Source: Linyphia triangularis | Taxonomy: Eukaryota > Arthropoda > Arachnida > Araneae > Linyphiidae | DNA: 64,000 nt | Direction of reading: 5' to 3' | Assembly (NCBI GenBank): GCA_963978545.1 | Contig: OZ021731.1 | Coordinates: forward strand, 57,337,242 to 57,401,241 | Shown here: positions 46,994-59,700 of the stretch, in pieces | Layout of the letters: every line of letters begins with the position of its first letter | How positions within the stretch are numbered: position 1 is the stretch's first letter | The notes under the pieces: model-generated | The model's database searches: none | The model's input: only the letters and a program-made list of their open reading frames with translations | What the model was told of the DNA's origin: nothing | Program-made: the position numbers and the translations under genes

Positions 46994-47897
46994 TCTATAT
47001 ATTTAATAGGCAATGCGTTTTTTGGGGTTAGTCCGTCCGCCTAAACTGCTCAACCAATTTCAATGATCAAGGTGTTATTTTAAAGGAAATAAGCTGTAGA
47101 TTTGCCAAAACGTGCCAAAATAATTTATTAACACTTTATTAATTAGTTAAATTTCAATATTTTTCATCATTAAGCTACTACAAAGCCTCAATGATTTTGA
47201 ATATATGAATGGCAACATCCTTATGTATGTAAAAAACAAACCCGCTGCTCGGCGGTTCAACCACCCAACCAACCGTTGCTAATTTTAAAGCTATCCTTAC
47301 GTATGTAAACAACAAACCCGTTGCTAATTTTAAAGCTCTTTTTAAAATCTTCGTTTCAAAGTTGATTTTTTCTGTTTTTCTGAAGCATTTTTGTATTAGA
47401 ATAATTAAAGCTATCCTTACGTAAGTAAACAACAAACCCGTTGCTAATTTTAAAGCTCTTTTTAAACTCTTCGTTTCAAAGTTGATTTTTTCTGTTTTTC
47501 TGAAGCATTTTTGTATTAGAGTAATTATTATTTTGAAGTATTTCTATCCAGAAAATGCCTCGCGTTGGACGTCGTTCTCTAACGGGGCGACTTATCAGAA
47601 TAAATAAAAGATATTGGGACTTCAATGTAAGGGCATAGTTAATGAAGTTTTACGTCAGAATGTTGGCGGATAGTATATTTAACTTTCTCTTATGAAACTT
47701 GCAATTTGGGTGTTTTCTCTATTAGGCCTTACATTAAATTTATAAAAATTTGGTTACATTTTTTATGGCTGGCAAACCTATTTGAGTGCAGCAAGATGTT
47801 TTAACCACAAATTCGAGCGGCAAAGTCGCTCAATCCGAGCGCAACGAGGCGTTTGGGGGTTGGCGAGCGTTAGCGAGCAGGGGGCGAAGCCCCCTAG
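46994..47897 (+). mobile_element. Helitron of a second family with intact 3' hairpin
   Basis: Starts TCTATATATTTAATAGG after an A and ends GGGGGCGAAGCCCCCTAG before a T. The stem GGGGGC/GCCCCC with a GAA loop (47880-47894) is a perfect Helitron terminator hairpin, preceded by GCGAGCGTTAGCGAGC. It carries no Rep/helicase ORF, so it is non-autonomous. Confidence 0.9.
47281..47520 (+). repeat. 120-bp tandem duplication inside the Helitron
   Basis: Two copies exactly 120 bp apart differ by only a few bases (ATTAAAGCTATCCTTACGTA through TTTTTGTATTAGA). A third partial copy (CATCCTTATGTATGTAAAAA) begins near 47216. Confidence 0.92.
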
Positions 47898-50403
47898 TCT
47901 TAGATTATTTCAGATGTGTTATTAAAATACTTAAGGGGACATGTGAGACTTTTTAAATAAAATTTGGCAAAAACATACAAGATATGACTTGTAAGACAAT
48001 AACCAAATTTGAGTTGATAATATAAAATAGATAGTAAATTACTGAGAAAAATGCATTAAAATGATACGAAATTTTAACTTTTTTCAAAACTGCTACACGC
48101 GTCACGATATTTTGACGAACATGACCGAAAAATTTGTAGTTGTTTACCAATATATTAAAAACATTTTCATTCACGTTTTTATCTTTAGGTGTTACAGTTG
48201 AACAGAAATAAAATTTCCAACTTGGTGCTAGTGATTTTTCATTAAAAAATTCACATATTTCAACTTTCCAACATAAAAAAAAAATAGAAAAATTATGTGA
48301 CAAAAAAAAGCATGTGTGTATCTCTTTATAGTACATTAAAAATTATTTCTACAAAAAATTAGGAGGATTTATCAAAAAAATGAATAGCAAGGAGCTTTTT
48401 GAATATACGTAAAATGTGAAAAAAGCGAGGCTGAGAAAAATGCATTTTTAACTTTTGCCAACGAGTGTGCAATACGTTAAAATAGTTAGTTAAAATCAAG
48501 ATTTTACCACTTAAAATAATCGGATTTCAAAAATTCAAAAGGGAAATTTAAGCTAAGGATGTAAGCAAATTTTTAAAGAACGAAAACAAAAAAAAATCTT
48601 TTTTGGTAATATTTTTGTTATTTAGTATCCCATGTCTCCCTAAAGCACAGGAATTTTAAGTCGATTTCCTTATAGTCAACGAAAGAATAACTACGTCTGT
48701 AATTCTAACTAATTTAAAAAAAAAAAAAAAGTATTTATGGGAAGGATAAATTGAATTAGAATGCATTCAAATAATATTTTTTCTTATTTTTATCATGCAA
48801 CCTAATGTCATGATTTTACTATGCAGCTAAATATGAAATATCCTATAACACTCTTCAATGTAAATGCTTTGCATATTTTATTCTACTAAATTTAAGTACG
48901 CTTGATTAAAAAACTTTTTTCAATACTGTTCTATTAAACTTGGCTGTTTTTTAAGTGTATCTGATTGCATTGGACTTTTCAAGACGCAAGAAGTTGACAT
49001 TGACCACAAAACGATGTTCGAATTCAGCCTTCCTTCATTAATTCAATTCGCTGTCGTAATACTACCAGCTCAACTGAAAAATAAAGTCTTATCGGCGATA
49101 TTTAAGTCACTTTTTGATGTTGACTTCCACAGCCAAAAGAAGCCGTTCTTCTTCAAAAGCCTTTATTCGGTTTAAAAATTCCGAAAGTCCGCTTAAACCC
49201 ACCATTTTGGAATTTTATTTCTGGAAGGATCTTTAACTACGCCAAACTTCCATAAAAACTTCGGTTAAGTAAAGAAAAGAATTTAGGAGAGCCAACTAAA
49301 GAGTTGAAAGTAAAGAAAGAAGTCCATGCCCTCGTTTAAAAAACTTTTTCCTGCTGAAAAAATAAAATAAAATATAAAGCAAAGGTGGAATAATTAATAA
49401 TAATAAAGAAAGAAAAAAAAATACCAGGAAAAGCATGTAGACCTATTCCTATCTAGAATTATTAATTGGAATTCAAGTCAAAGATAAGAACTTTGAAGAA
49501 GATGATAATTAATCATCTAAGACATAAACATTGTACTTACGATATAAAAATCATGATATTGATCTTTTTTAGTACACACTTATGTGTTTTTTTCTTACCT
49601 ATTATATAACTAAACTAAGTATTCGAATAAAAATATTAGATAATTAGTAATCTTATTTTCAAGTAAACTCACCTCAATATTTACTTTCTAGGTTAGTTAG
49701 GTGGTATACTAAATAAAATATTACATGCATTCAAGTTACAAGTGAACAAGGGATGTCTAAACATTTGAATCCAATACCGAAACGAGTTCACATTTTAAAT
49801 AGATTACTAAAAAAAATCAATTTCTATCTAAGTATTAGTTCTGAGTAGAAACTTAGTTGACAATAGTGGTATCAAAACAATGTGTAAGCGCTCTGTCAAA
49901 AGAAATACTTCTGAAAAGAAATCAATCTTGATCAAAACTTATTTAAGGACAGGCAGGAAAACATTTCCTTTTCTCAAAACTCCTGTTTCCTGAGAATGTT
50001 TCTTTCGATAGATAGTAGAAAATTAACAAAGGAGAAGAAAGGAACTAATTATTTCTTACGTTGTTGCTTTTTAACAGAAGGGGCAAGTTATGACTCTTTC
50101 GTCGATTCATCCTTGTAAAATTTAAACTGGGATACCCGGGAATGGAAAACAAAAACTAATTTTGAGGAAAATTAATTTGTTTGATCAAATTTGATATAGA
50201 AAAAAATCGATTTAGCAGTGTTTGATGTTTGAGCTTCAAGAAATGATCAACGTGTACTGTGATAAAATAAATTTAAATAAACAATTTAACTTCATATTTT
50301 ATTTATCAGAGAGAGAAAAAGAAAAAAAAAACCCAAGGATATAAGAAAACTAAAATGATCCTTTATTACTCGGTTTTGCCTTTTTTTTCTTTCTTCTTCT
50401 TCT

Positions 50404-50439
<36 letters not shown>

Positions 50440-52110
50440 ATATATATATTTATTATTATTATTATTATTATTATTGGGGTTCAATGAAAATTGAAAACTA
50501 TTAACTATAACTTTTCAAGTACAATTATTGTAGTTTTTCTTCGCACAGTCCTAATTTTCAGTGCAGTTATTGTACCCGTTTTCACATTCCCCCCAAATAT
50601 TTGCCAAGCTTGCCCACGAGTATAGTTCTAAAGATATTTATTTCATTTGTAAAATATGTTCAATATTCGTGCTTTGAGAAATGGATGATTTTTTCAACAG
50701 TACCATTTCAATACATAACGAATTACTTCGTCGTTTCCCCTTAAAAACAAAAGACAGAACAGAAATATTTCTTTGTCATGACAGAATTTTTACATACATT
50801 AGTCGATTGATTCCTTTGAAATGAAAGTCTGTCAAAACGAAAGAGACCCACTTTGCAAAAGCAAACATTCAAAACCACTTCTCCGAAAAAAAAAGAAAAC
50901 TTTCAACGAAGGGACTATTTATTTATCATGCAAACATCAAAAGTCATGAAAACAAACCATTAGACGCACACAACGCAAAGAGGAAAGGAAGATAGCCCAA
51001 ATGAAAAAGAAAACAAACGCATCCGGGAAAGAAAATAACGCGGCTAAACGAAAAACGAGTGCAAAAAGGAGAGAGAAAGCGCGCATCTTTTTATTTCATT
51101 GGTGTACGAATTATACAGTACATTAGTTTCTTGGGGATAAGGGAAGGAAGCAAACAAAACACAAAAACAGAAAGTGACGTGGGTAACACTTAAAAAAATA
51201 AAAATAATAAACAAAGAGAAGAAAACTAAGATGAAAGTATCATCCTGGTGTTTGGGATCTTGAAATCCCAAAAGCAGAATTTATATGGAAGATATGCGGG
51301 CTGTTTGTACGTGATCTACATTATAATAATCTACTGGAAGATAAAAGAATACCGAATAATCAAACAATTCTTTTCTATTTCCTGGATCAGGCAGCCTCAA
51401 GAAACACTTGGGGTGATTTTTGATACTAAATGTTTTGAAAGTGAAAGATATCAGTAAAACTAACCATTTTAACTAGTTCTGTTAATACGTTCTCGCACTT
51501 ATTATATCGATTATCTAGCCACTTTTCAAGAATACTTAAGGATAAAAAGATTAATAAAAATATTCAGTGCTTCATCTATTCTATTTATAGAGGAATTAAA
51601 AAATTCAGAACACACCAAAATTACTGTTGCATAGCATAAAAAGGAATTCCAACATTCATTTTGATACAATTTTGACATCGAATACTTAATTTATTTATAA
51701 ATATAGCTAGAAAACGTTATGATCAAAGAGCTATTTTAAAATTAATTAATGTTGCATATTTATCAAAATACGAACATTAATTGAAAAAAATCGGCATAAT
51801 ACTTTAAAAACAAACTGTAACAGCGAGTATTACAAAACACACGAAATATTTTTATTAGTTACTCTTTTTATAATGAATAACTTTTACTGTAAAAAAGAAG
51901 TTTAAACAAAACAATCAACTCCAAAGGTAAGCGAAAGAAAAAATGTGAATTAAAAAGTTGTACAACGAAGAGCATGAAAAATTGTTAGACATCCTAATTT
52001 CATGTAGGTACCTTTTGAGCACGTTGAACTGCCACAACATGACGTGGCATGGACTACACTAGAAGGTATCCCGAGATGTATCTTGCCGATGGAGCAACTA
52101 TCATTTATAG

Positions 52111-52143
<33 letters not shown>

Positions 52144-52430
52144 AATCTTTGTAGAAGTCATTCATATTTTGTCCTCCAGTATAAAGAAAGGTGTACTGGT
52201 AATTAAAAGATTCCCTGCTTCGAATGGAAATTTCTAAAAATTCTCAGAAGTTAACTCGTTAAATTTTTTAAAAGAAAGAAGGGTGAAATTTAGTGAGTAA
52301 TAACAAATGCCACTGAATTCATGTGTATTGTAATATTTTTAGTTAATTTCTAATTTCTAGTTGTAATTTTTCAAATTAACAAGACTAACATAAAAATTAT
52401 TAAATTTCATTTATAAAAAATAATATAACC
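47898..52430. other. Gene-free stretch with compound microsatellite
   Basis: No exon is supported. 50382-50475 holds (TTC)n, a T run of about 31, (TA)n and (TTA)n in series. 50500-51160 and 48960-49260 are unique-looking and less AT-rich. A 27-base T run is at 52113-52139. Confidence 0.4.
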
Positions 52431-52944
52431 CATAAAAACAAAGTTTTTAATACAAATCCTTTATATGCATTGCCAATTTTTATATTCATTAACACATCAC
52501 CGATTCTGCAAACAGCGTGTGCTTGGTGTTTGCATCTAATTTTAAATATCAAAAACATTTCTATCAGCAAAATGTGCGGTTAACTACGTTTCAAAATTTA
52601 TTTATTAAAAATGAACGCCACACTCACAAATTTTTAATTTATTTTGATTGAAAAAAATTCTATTTATTTAAAAAAAAAAAAAATTGGCCACAGAAAAAAG
52701 TTTCAACAATAGTCGGTTCAATCTTGCTATTTTAACGCGATTGGATGACGGCAAGTTGGTTTATTTTATTCCGTAAAAGCAATCTTTTAGTGACAGTAAC
52801 AACCCCGAAATTTGATAGAATGCACTGCCATTGGCATCGAACCTATCTGCCAAGTTTCAGCCCGATTGGATGATAGCAAGGGTGTTAGTTAGGCGTCTGT
52901 AGATTTGCCTCCCATCGACAAACATAATCAAAGTTAATATAAAG

Positions 52945-52977
<33 letters not shown>
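52430..52977. repeat. Family W interspersed repeat, copy 2, ending in A28
   Basis: Near the left end AAATCCTTTATAT (52456) is matched by its complement ATATAAAGGATTT (about 52938-52950), giving a short terminal inverted repeat. The phrase CTGCCAAGTTTCAGCCCGAT lies near the right end. The A28 tract (52950-52977) follows directly. Left and right parts recur at 26880-27140. Confidence 0.6.
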
Positions 52978-52981
<4 letters not shown>

Positions 52982-54189
52982 TTGTTAACTTGAACCTTTT
53001 AACACAAACCCAAATGCGATTCTATCAATAATACTTGAACAGCCATAATCGGTCATATGGGTTACTAATGAATTATTATAAGATTGTCAGGGTGTAATTT
53101 AGATGACATTTATAATTGTATCTTTACACAAAGGCACTGTACACCGGAATAAGATTGTACGAAGACGTCTCTATCGCCTCAATTACTGGGTTAGCTGGGA
53201 GGGTTTGATGAAATCTGGCCCCGATATAATTGTGGTATTGATTCAAAACCACATCTGTATTAGTTAACGTCTGAGCAGTGATTCTGACATAAGCTGGTGG
53301 AAATTAGAGATGTCTTTTAGAATGTATAGCTTGCTCATCCACTTAGCTTAGAAGTGACGGATTTTTCACCAAATCGACTTCAATGCTACACGATTCTTGA
53401 AATTTTTTTTAATCGATAACCTAACTGGCCAATTCACAATTATTATTATTTTTAAATTGTTTCCTTGTAGCTGATTCTTCATTATAGGTCATAATGTCTA
53501 AATTAAACAAGTGACACAAATTAAAACCATTTTTTGCGATTTGTTTACTTTGTAATTATGATTCCGTGTTCTTCAGTGCACACATAACAAAATTATATAG
53601 GTTACGCAACCTCATTTTTTTCCAGGATTGGATACAGCTTTTTAAGACGAGCACTTTAGTAGCCGTGCCAAATTGTTGAGAGTAATTGATATAGAGAATT
53701 GATAGAGTAATTGATCCATCATGGTATATTCCTATACCATCTTTAAAAAAAAAATATATAATAATAATAATAATCAATTTCACATCCTCTATAAAAAGTA
53801 TTAATTCCATAAATAGTTGTTCAGCTAGGCTTCAAGAGTTTTGAAATAGCAAAAATTTAACTAGCATCAAGCCTTTTAGGAACCGACAAAAAAAATGGTA
53901 TTTGGTGCATTAGTCGTAAGACACATTCGAACAATGCTTGGAGATTTTGAAACAAAATATCTGAATTACAGAAAGCTTTATCATGTTTAAAAAAAGCCTT
54001 TTTACTCATCCCTTTAGATATGCCAATTTACAAAATCGTTCAGTCAAAATAAAAAATACACCAACTGTCGCCAAAATTTTGATATATCGCTATATCAGCG
54101 TGATTTTGACAAAATGTGTTTACTTCCATGGCAAAATTGTTAAAATGGAGCCGTTCGGCTAAAAATAGTTGTTTTGAAGTATCCCAAGG

Positions 54190-54560
54190 GAAATTCCAAA
54201 AGCGCACACATTCATTCTATTCCGCGCTTAACTGGCTGGAGCGGGACATTTAGGAACAAAATTAAGGGACAGAGTAACGTAACGATATTCGTCTGGTTAA
54301 AACCTCAGCTGCCTGCTGAATTTAACAGCGGCATTGAGAGGAGGCCAATAAGGGTTTCAGGCAATAATCAGTTGCTGATCAGGGACGTGAAAAGAAAGAA
54401 CGCGTCGCCCGTTAAGATTTAATTAATAGTTTCCTCTAACGAGTTTAGTTCGGGATAATTGAGTTTCGAAAATGTAATTAGCCGGGCGGGAGATTCGTAA
54501 ATATATCGGATCGGTGATGATCGGATTCGAGATATTAAAAAGAATTTTTAATTTTGAAAC
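54190..54560. promoter_or_regulatory. Candidate noncoding regulatory island
   Basis: The most GC-rich unique island of the desert, about 1.5 kb from the promoter at 55.8 kb. It contains ATCAGTTGCTGAT (near-palindrome), AATTAATAG and GTAATTAGCC homeodomain-type sites, and ATCGGATCGGTGATGATCGG. The 82-codon ORF over it has no family features. Confidence 0.35.
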
Positions 54561-55364
54561 AGACGTTTTGTCTAGACGCGAAAGTTTTGTCTAGACGCGA
54601 AAGTAAACGCGTTTGGAATTGAGAATTGGAAAATGGTCGTCAAGAACGCAAATTGAGATTAAAGGGGCTGTCGTATTTCGGATGAGTTGGATCAGTTACT
54701 GATTGCCATTATCTTTAAGTGTTAAAATAAGTTTCAGGTTTTGCAAATCTAATGAAGCGGGAAGGATTACAAGGGAATTAAGGGCTAAGCGAACAATTGT
54801 TAAATGCGGGAATTATGAGAATTTAAGTTTTTATAAAGTTAATTTTGCATCTTCTGTTTCACGTAGATATTTTTTAGTACATATGCACGTTATTCTCATT
54901 ATGCAAGAAGAAAACTACTACCACTATATATAACATCTATTACAAGAAAATTGTCAACTCTACTTTAAGCAAGCTACTCTTCTTTTAAAGAAACGACTTG
55001 CACATTTCGACGACAGCACAAAATGCGCTTTTGACACAAAATGTAAAAAAATAATATTAATAGTTTAAACAAAATGTAGGAACTAGGCGTTTTACTGAAC
55101 TTTTGTTTCAATAAATTTCAGTAGAATTTGTATTGAGCCTATCTTAATAATTATCCTCCTTTTACAAACTCCGTTTAAAATTACAGAATTCATGGGTTTT
55201 AGTAAAAAAAAACTATAAAAAAAAAACAACTTTAAACCACAAATCAACATTGACTTGCTATAGACGAGACTGTTGGCTTGCACATTGACTTGAGATGCAT
55301 GTACCACTACTCCATATTTTTTAAGTAAATAAGTTCAGTAGGATAAACATTAAGCGTGTGTGTT

Positions 55365-55378
55365 GGGGGGGGGGGGGG
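55365..55378 (+). repeat. G14 homopolymer
   Basis: A pure G run after GTGTGTGTT, at the upstream edge of the G-depleted tract. Confidence 0.95.
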
Positions 55379-55380
55379 TG

Positions 55381-55775
55381 ATAAAAAATTGCTCGCTAGC
55401 TCTATTAACAACACATACCACACAAAAATTAGACATTCACAAATCCCCCACATTAAAAAAAAATCAACTCATCCTCCTTCAAACCCAAAGCGCATCAGCT
55501 CACACCTAATCACCCTTAAAAAAAATAATAAAAAAGCCACACCCACTCCTCCATCAAACTCCCATTAACAAACAAATTCCCCCACTTCCACCCCTCAAAA
55601 AAAGAACCAATCCAACCAAAACGACTCCTACAATCACTCCTTCAACCCACATCTCGGAAAAATCTTGACAAAACTGCACCCGTTCAGTAATGACACCCAC
55701 TCCAATACACCCCCTTCCCCCGAACCCACCTTTTAATTGCCCTCTCAACCCTATCCCTCTACCTGCCCTAGACAA
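55381..55775. other. G-depleted, C/A-rich tract upstream of promoter
   Basis: For nearly 400 bases the plus strand is almost free of G but rich in C and A (for example CACACCCACTCCTCCATC). Ordinary AT-rich DNA here does not show this. ORFs on either strand are by-products of the skew. Confidence 0.8.
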
Positions 55776-55794
55776 TCGACCCGTCCATAGGAGC

Positions 55795-55860
55795 GTCCGC
55801 CAATAGCAGACGACCACGTGACGTCACGCGGATCCATCCCGATCCGATCACCATCCGGAG
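55795..55860 (+). promoter_or_regulatory. TATA-less promoter with CCAAT box and overlapping E-box/CRE
   Basis: CCAAT at 55800-55804 (NF-Y type), CACGTG at 55815-55820 (bHLH/USF type) and TGACGTCA at 55819-55826 (full CRE), the last two overlapping by two bases. It lies in a local CpG-rich patch (GACGTCACGCGGATCC). No TATA box is seen. The start site is not fixed. Confidence 0.6.
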
Positions 55861-56239
55861 GGAAGTCCGAGATCAGACAGAATTCGGAAGAAAAAGAGAA
55901 AGGTTGGATCCTTTCTCTAAGAAGGGATCGAGGCGCCGTAGTGTGTAGTTCTTGAGAAAATACATCGCAAATTTATCGTCCCCATCCTTAATATATAAAT
56001 TTTAATTTTTGAATTTTTTTGTGTGTATCGGTTGACAACGGATGAACCGTCGTGCGAACAGGTGCAAGTGATGGAGCGCACGTGGGGATATATGGCTAGC
56101 CCGGTTTACGTAGTTGTATAGTTTAGCTTGTTCAGGTTGGTGCTGGAAATAGTGATAATTTTTTCCGCCTGGAGTGGTGGTTTAAGTGGTTGTATTGCGT
56201 GATTTGTTTGAAATAAAAGGGATAACTCTCACTGACAAG
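55860..56239 (+). other. Probable noncoding first exon (5'UTR) of an unidentified gene
   Basis: CpG-containing sequence downstream of the promoter, ending CACTGACAAG before the consensus donor GTAAGT at 56240. It has two short upstream ORFs: ATG 56042 (9 codons, stop at 56069-56071) and ATG 56071 (16 codons, stop TAG 56119-56121), overlapping by one base. No main coding start is visible, so the coding sequence lies beyond the window after an intron of more than 7.7 kb. A long first intron and uORFs are common in regulatory genes; the identity is unknown. Confidence 0.5.
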
Positions 56240-58180
56240 GTAAGTTGATAGGGTGCATTATACAGTATATACATTTTTATATGTAATAATGTATTCGTAG
56301 GCAATAGTGTTTACAAGGTTATATATTAGTATTAAATTATAAGTAGACAGAGAAAACTTAAGAAATTTAACAAAATTTAGTGGTTTTTTTTATATACATA
56401 AAATTCCTGTTGATGATAAAGCTATAAATTATCATTTAAAATATCTGGGCTAAAATGTACAGCATTTCTTATCAATGATTCTTATTCGTCAACTTAAAAA
56501 TATTTTTTTTTTCGTTTAAGGTAAGGCCAAAATAAAATATCCTCGACCGTAGCAATAAAAAAAATATACAGTTTTGCTTTTCGACCAATCTCTGTGATAA
56601 TAATCAATATATAATTCTGAAAGTTCGATGTCTACATCAAATTCAAAAGTTAAAGAATAAAAAAATTATTTCGAAAATCCCAAAACCGTGAATTATCAGA
56701 AATACAGAAAGCCATGTTCAAGGTTCCATGTTTATTAGAAAGAAATGAATTCAAAAACGTTTTGTATTAGTATAACTGTAAACAACTAATAGGTGGCAGT
56801 AAATTCTCTCTCAAAATTGTAAGTAACTGTCGGTTTCTCCCAGGAAGTATTAACAGAAAAAAGAAGAAAATTTTCAAAATTTTATTTTTTCTTCGTTTTT
56901 ATTTTAATATTATCGACTCTTAATGAAAAGTAAGCTTTAAAAATCATCACGTATACCAATTCACTCGTGCCTTCAAACATATTTGCAGTTACAGAATTAA
57001 ATAAATAAATCCTACTGCCTACATTGGTTTTTAAATGAATGAATTACTTTCAAAGCGATTTTGTTCTAAATAAAAAATAGTTTTAGTACACATGAACAAC
57101 ACACTCCGAGCTAACTCAAAATATTAGGAGATAATAAACATAAAAGTGGTTACGCTTTATTACTTTTCGTACGGGAGTCAAATATAAATAGCAAAAATGT
57201 TTACCAAAAGATAAGAATTATAATTAAATAGCAAAAAATAAGTAACATTAATTACCGAAAATGCACAGTTTGTAAAACTTTTATATAGCTTCTATCACCA
57301 AAGAAAAACTAAACTAGAACACTTCCCCTTAGTATTTATACCAAAATCATACGGACAATTATCTGGTTGACGCACGGGACATTTTGGTTCTTTTTTTCTA
57401 CATGTAAATAGATAAGAATTCTAAAATTAAGATAAATCTAATAGTTATATTTTTATTTTATATCATAAGACTTCCGTGTCCCGTGCGTCAGAAGATATAA
57501 ATGCATACTTGACCTAGTTAAAATAATTATTTTTCCATATAACTTTGTCACCAAGTAGAGCTATATAAAACAAAAACATAATTGCTGGATTCATAATAAT
57601 TTTAGAATTCTAATTTGTTTATGTGTTGAAAAAAGAGCTAAAATGTCTTGTGCTTATAGCAGAGAATCGCCTATAATATGTCCTTCTCGTAACATTATAA
57701 TGAATTAAACAACTAAGACTCATTAAAGTTTCTCAAAACATAGTTAAATAAGGGATACATACCATATTGAATAAATGGATTACAATCAATATTCAGTACT
57801 TATCAATCACGATGTTAATTCAAAAAGTACTAAACGTAATAAAATATTAACTGCGTTTGAGTAATTGAATTTTACATCAAATTATTTCGCTGAAAATGAC
57901 ATTTTTCAAATGGAGAAAAGGAATTGCAGTTAAACTGTATGAGATCCTAATCAAACATAAATCGAAAGAGGAAACTTAAGCAAACGTCAAAGCGAATCAA
58001 GCAATGTAAGATGGATGATGCTTTTAAAGAAAATCTGTTTCGTGAAACACTTAGCGAAATAGTTTTTCGGAAATGCAGTTACTTCAAGAAAACAACTATT
58101 CCACAAAGTAACATCTTTTATTCCAAACATTTTCACACAAAAAAGTTCATTGGTGGTGTTCTGACTTTTCAGGTAGATTT
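56240..58180. other. Probable intron 1, no internal feature
   Basis: AT-rich; no exon or repeat ends supported. The phrase GACGCACGGGACA at about 57370 has its complement TGTCCCGTGCGTC at about 57476, an inverted pair 100 bp apart. Confidence 0.45.
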
Positions 58181-58182
58181 AT

Positions 58183-58845
58183 AGACTGAGAGGCGACTGC
58201 AATTTTTGGACCCCATCGAACATCATTCTGGATTTCTCATAGAAATTTGAGAAAAGTGAGTAGATTACGAATCCACTGGTCTGCCATGGCAAAAATGGCC
58301 GAAATTGGTCAAAAATCGACTTTTAATAAGTTGAACTAAATCCAATTGCCAAATGCGCCATAACTTGCCAAATAATGAGCATTTTTTTTTTATATTTGGT
58401 AATCCTCACTCTTTAATTTTCAATTAAGAAGGTTGCAGACGATTCAGATATCTGGCGATGGTCTACTTGCATCTATTAAAAGGGAGCCAAGTTGGCAAAA
58501 AATATTACGTCACTTATGACGTAGCTGAAGTCGCCAATTTGGCTTACTTTTAAAAGATATAAGTTTTCCGAGCCAAAGATCAGAAATCGTTTGCGCTTTT
58601 TCTCATTGAAAATCAAAATGAAGTGGGTTGCCAGACAAATAAATTTGTTCTATTTTTGGCAAGTTATGACATATTTGGCAATCGGATTTTAGTTCAACTC
58701 ATTCCAAGTCGATTATTGATCAGTTTCGGCCATATTTGCCATGGCAGACCAGTGGATTCCTAATCTACTAACCTTTCTCTAATTTCTATAAAAAATTCAG
58801 AATGATGTTCGATGGGGTACAAAAATTGCAGTCGCCTCTCGGACT
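58183..58845. mobile_element. Near-palindromic 0.66-kb foldback element
   Basis: The arms are inverted copies over almost the full length. Left GAGGCGACTGCAATTTTTGG, CCCCATCGAACATCATTCTG and CCACTGGTCTGCCATGGCAA each recur complementary on the right. The centre is TTACGTCACTTATGACGTAG, itself nearly palindromic. There is no ORF. Termini AGACTGAG/CTCGGACT; a target duplication could not be assigned. Confidence 0.88.
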
Positions 58846-59047
58846 ATTATTTATCTTAATTTTCGAATAAATTTGATTTAGTAGTTCTTTTCTCAAGTCA
58901 AAAATAAATAAGAAACCATAAAATGTATGACAACGCCAGTTGCAGTATTAAACTGCAGATTTGTTGATAAATAAAAATCCAAAACCTCTTAATTTTTGCG
59001 GAACTTCCCCTCCCATCCTTGAAGGGGGGAAAAACTCTTTTAATATA

Positions 59048-59058
59048 CCCCCCCCCCC
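59048..59058 (+). repeat. C11 homopolymer
   Basis: The only long C run on the plus strand. Confidence 0.95.
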
Positions 59059-59399
59059 TCAACCGATAATGTTTTAACCTTTTCCTCGTAAATACAATAG
59101 CTAAGATTGTAGTGCTGCTATCTGGCAGGAGTTTTAGGAACTTTATGAAATTAATTAAAATTTTAACATTTTGGCTGCCAAAATGGAAAATTAAAATCAA
59201 AAATGACTTATATTTAAAATTTCAGAGTTCCCCGAATATTAGAGGTTAGGTTCTATAGAATGAGTCACAGACTCTTTGTGTTATTAATATCGATTATAAA
59301 AAATGGTAGATTACTTACACACAAGAATTCAAGTCCTTAAATAGCAATAAGGAGTTTAAATGACCTTTCATGTTTGTTTATTTACAAAGAATGAATAAA

Positions 59400-59700
59400 A
59401 CGGTTAAAAACGACGCATCAATACATGTAAAGAAAGGAGAAGGTTATGTTAATTTAGGAAGAGATCGATAACATCCACAAAGCAGGACAACAAAAAGAAA
59501 GGCATAGGAAGATAGTCACGCAAAGCCCTAATGAGAATACTAATTAATTAGCCCAAGAGTTCTTAATTAACTATTTAGGAAAGAATACCATATTACGAAA
59601 ATAGCAAAAGGACCCGAATTAAGGCGCATTACTTAACTAAAATATTCCGAATTGTTCTTTTTGGAATGTCTTGTTGCTAATTTGCGAATCGAAGCTCAAG
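59400..59700. promoter_or_regulatory. Candidate intronic element with clustered homeodomain-type sites
   Basis: CTAATTAATTAGC, CTTAATTAACTA, GAATTAAGGCGCATTACTTAAC and TAATGAG occur within 120 bp of each other in a unique-looking, less AT-rich patch. Such motifs are frequent by chance in AT-rich DNA, so the call is weak. Confidence 0.3.

Noticed and set aside
53980..54180. Similarity between 54130-54170 and 63840-63880 (CATGGCAAAATT(G/A)TTAAAAT)
   Set aside because: Short and AT-rich; could be an old repeat, but ends could not be defined.
55554..55817. 87-codon Gly/Val-rich minus-strand ORF
   Set aside because: A by-product of the G-depleted plus-strand tract.
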